A stretch of DNA of 64,000 bases from Bifidobacterium adolescentis ATCC 15703. Lineage in GTDB: Bacteria; Actinomycetota; Actinomycetes; Actinomycetales; Bifidobacteriaceae. The notes under the pieces are model-generated. The model saw only the letters and a program-made list of their open reading frames with translations, was not told where the DNA came from and did no database searches. The stretch lies in the NCBI RefSeq assembly GCF_000010425.1, contig NC_008618.1, forward strand, positions 1,481,946-1,545,945, written 5' to 3'. Positions 62,852 through 64,000 of this stretch are shown here, piece by piece (position 1 is the stretch's first letter; each line of letters starts with the position of its first letter). Position numbers and translations under genes: made by a program.

Positions 62852-64000
62852 ATGGATTCTGGACAGGGCAGCTTCAATCGCAGGCAGGATGCCGACGATC
62901 TCACCGATTACGTCAACAACGGATGGCTCAGTTCCAACGAATTCGACGGACCGACCTTCCTGTGGAACCACATGATACGCGAAGCCAGTCGAGAAGGTTC
63001 CGACCAACGTAACGATGTGCCGGTCGCCAATCTTTCCGACGCGGACGTGGTCATCACCATGCCCATGCAATGGTATTTCGACGCCCTCGCCTCCATGGTG
63101 CCTACCGCGGAACGTACCGATACGGGCGTGGAGATTCCACGCATCGATATGCCGACGTTTTCGATCGATTCGCAGGCGCTGTCCGGCGTGGACGCGGTGG
63201 TCGGCAACGCGGTGATCAGCACGCGATGGCTTGACGCGGTCGGCAATCTCGCCAAAGCTGTGGAGATGACCGCAAGGTTCGTCGGCAATGTGGCCGACCG
63301 TGACAACGAGGGTTTCGACTACCTGAAAGATCTGATTCAGACCGTACGCGTGTACATGGATGCCGTGGCCTGCAACGCCGATCCGATGACGGGCGAGCAG
63401 GCGTTGCGCATGATCACGCAGGTGGCGTGCAATGAGGATTTCCGGCTCAACGCCATGCAGATGGTGGAGCTGCTGTCTTGCGGACTGTCGTTCGCGCAAT
63501 GGGATGATACGCGCATGTTCGCCTATGACGCGTTGAACAAGGGCATTGCCGCGATGCGTGATTTCGCAGCGAAGTCCGGTAATGGCGATGCAAGCAGCAC
63601 GACTGGCGACACTATGAACAGCGTCGGCAGTATCGACAGTGATGTTACGGGCGATACGGGTGCACGCGACGCCACCGCAACGCAATCGCATGACCTTCGT
63701 GATACGTCCTCTGACGCGGACAGTGCGCATAGCACGAATAGTACAGACGCTGCGGACGGCGCGGATACCGCGAACTCGATCACGCATTCCACGGGCGCTG
63801 CCGGCGATTCCACTACCGGCGGTTCGCCCACCCTCTCCCCCGAGGAACTGAACGATCTCGCCATGCTTGACCCATCATTCCTGTCCAAACAGCAGCTTGC
63901 GCAGACCGCGCAAAACCAGTTCGACCATGCCGTGCAGTTCCTGCGGCACGATCTGATGCGGATCAGTGGCGATGCCGAGGAGGCCGATCGTTTCCTGCGC
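62852..64000 (+). CDS. Hypothetical protein (3' end outside window)
   Basis: At least 383 residues, open to the window edge. ATG 62852 follows AAAGG at 6 bases; ATG 62837 in the same frame is an alternative. I recognise no domain. Residues 1-240 look folded and helical (VADRDNEGFDYLKDLIQTVRVYMDAVAC, EQALRMITQVACNEDF). A linker of about 70 residues rich in Ser, Thr, Asp and Ala follows, then another helical part (LSPEELNDLAMLDPSFLSKQQ). No signal peptide is visible. Confidence 0.75.
   Translation, partial: MDSGQGSFNRRQDADDLTDYVNNGWLSSNEFDGPTFLWNHMIREASREGSDQRNDVPVANLSDADVVITMPMQWYFDALASMVPTAERTDTGVEIPRIDMPTFSIDSQALSGVDAVVGNAVISTRWLDAVGNLAKAVEMTARFVGNVADRDNEGFDYLKDLIQTVRVYMDAVACNADPMTGEQALRMITQVACNEDFRLNAMQMVELLSCGLSFAQWDDTRMFAYDALNKGIAAMRDFAAKSGNGDASSTTGDTMNSVGSIDSDVTGDTGARDATATQSHDLRDTSSDADSAHSTNSTDAADGADTANSITHSTGAAGDSTTGGSPTLSPEELNDLAMLDPSFLSKQQLAQTAQNQFDHAVQFLRHDLMRISGDAEEADRFLR

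Noticed and set aside
1..64000. CRISPR array
   Set aside because: No regularly spaced direct repeats or cas genes were found.

Overview
The window looks like a Bifidobacterium chromosome (Actinobacteria). The evidence is moderately high GC, AAGGAG-type ribosome sites, dense glycoside hydrolase/TetR/MFS sugar loci, an anaerobic ribonucleotide reductase pair and actinobacterial-type SOS boxes. It may be near the adolescentis/catenulatum/pseudocatenulatum group, but I cannot fix the species from the sequence.

Positions 1-30100 are a plant-glycan utilisation region. After the end of an ABC exporter operon (MarR plus exporter) come two GH3 beta-glucosidases, glycerate kinase, a GH5-GH43-GH5 operon, a GH51 arabinofuranosidase, a GH30 enzyme, a GH42 beta-galactosidase and two closely related MFS sugar permeases. 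Six TetR-type regulators sit among them, one of them a fragment. Several promoters carry distinct palindromes that look like TetR operators, and two of these motifs recur at distant promoters. A lower-GC cassette at about 9.4-12.3 kb (MFS plus ATP-grasp ligase plus a possible broken small gene) interrupts the region beside the TetR fragment.

Positions 28800-47000 are mostly housekeeping: GCS2 glutamate-cysteine ligase, a 1.58k-residue 2-hydroxyacyl-CoA dehydratase/activator protein, nrdG and nrdD with two NrdR-like boxes, xseA-xseB behind a good SOS box, tRNA-Arg(CCU), a membrane EEP-family phosphohydrolase, a ParA/ribbon-helix-helix pair, a lone 5S rRNA gene, a DUF4391 protein, a Ppx/GppA phosphatase and a PLP aminotransferase.

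Positions 46850-61100 form a DNA-processing and probable defence island: Vsr endonuclease, a superfamily 1 helicase, an HNH endonuclease, a 643-residue Sau3AI/MutH-like endonuclease, a PLD-SNF2 ATPase translationally coupled to a ParB-like protein, a canonical Sau3AI-like endonuclease, and a divergent C5-cytosine methyltransferase. The methyltransferase and canonical endonuclease share a promoter carrying the palindrome CGAACGATCGTTCG, an SOS-type box with GATC at its centre. A remnant resembling the C-terminus of DUF3427 restriction helicases follows. The most interesting candidate here is this assembly of two different Sau3AI-type nucleases around an ATPase/ParB pair with a possibly damage-responsive promoter.

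Positions 61500-64000 hold two proteins of unknown function and a bacterial PH-domain protein; the last gene runs off the window.
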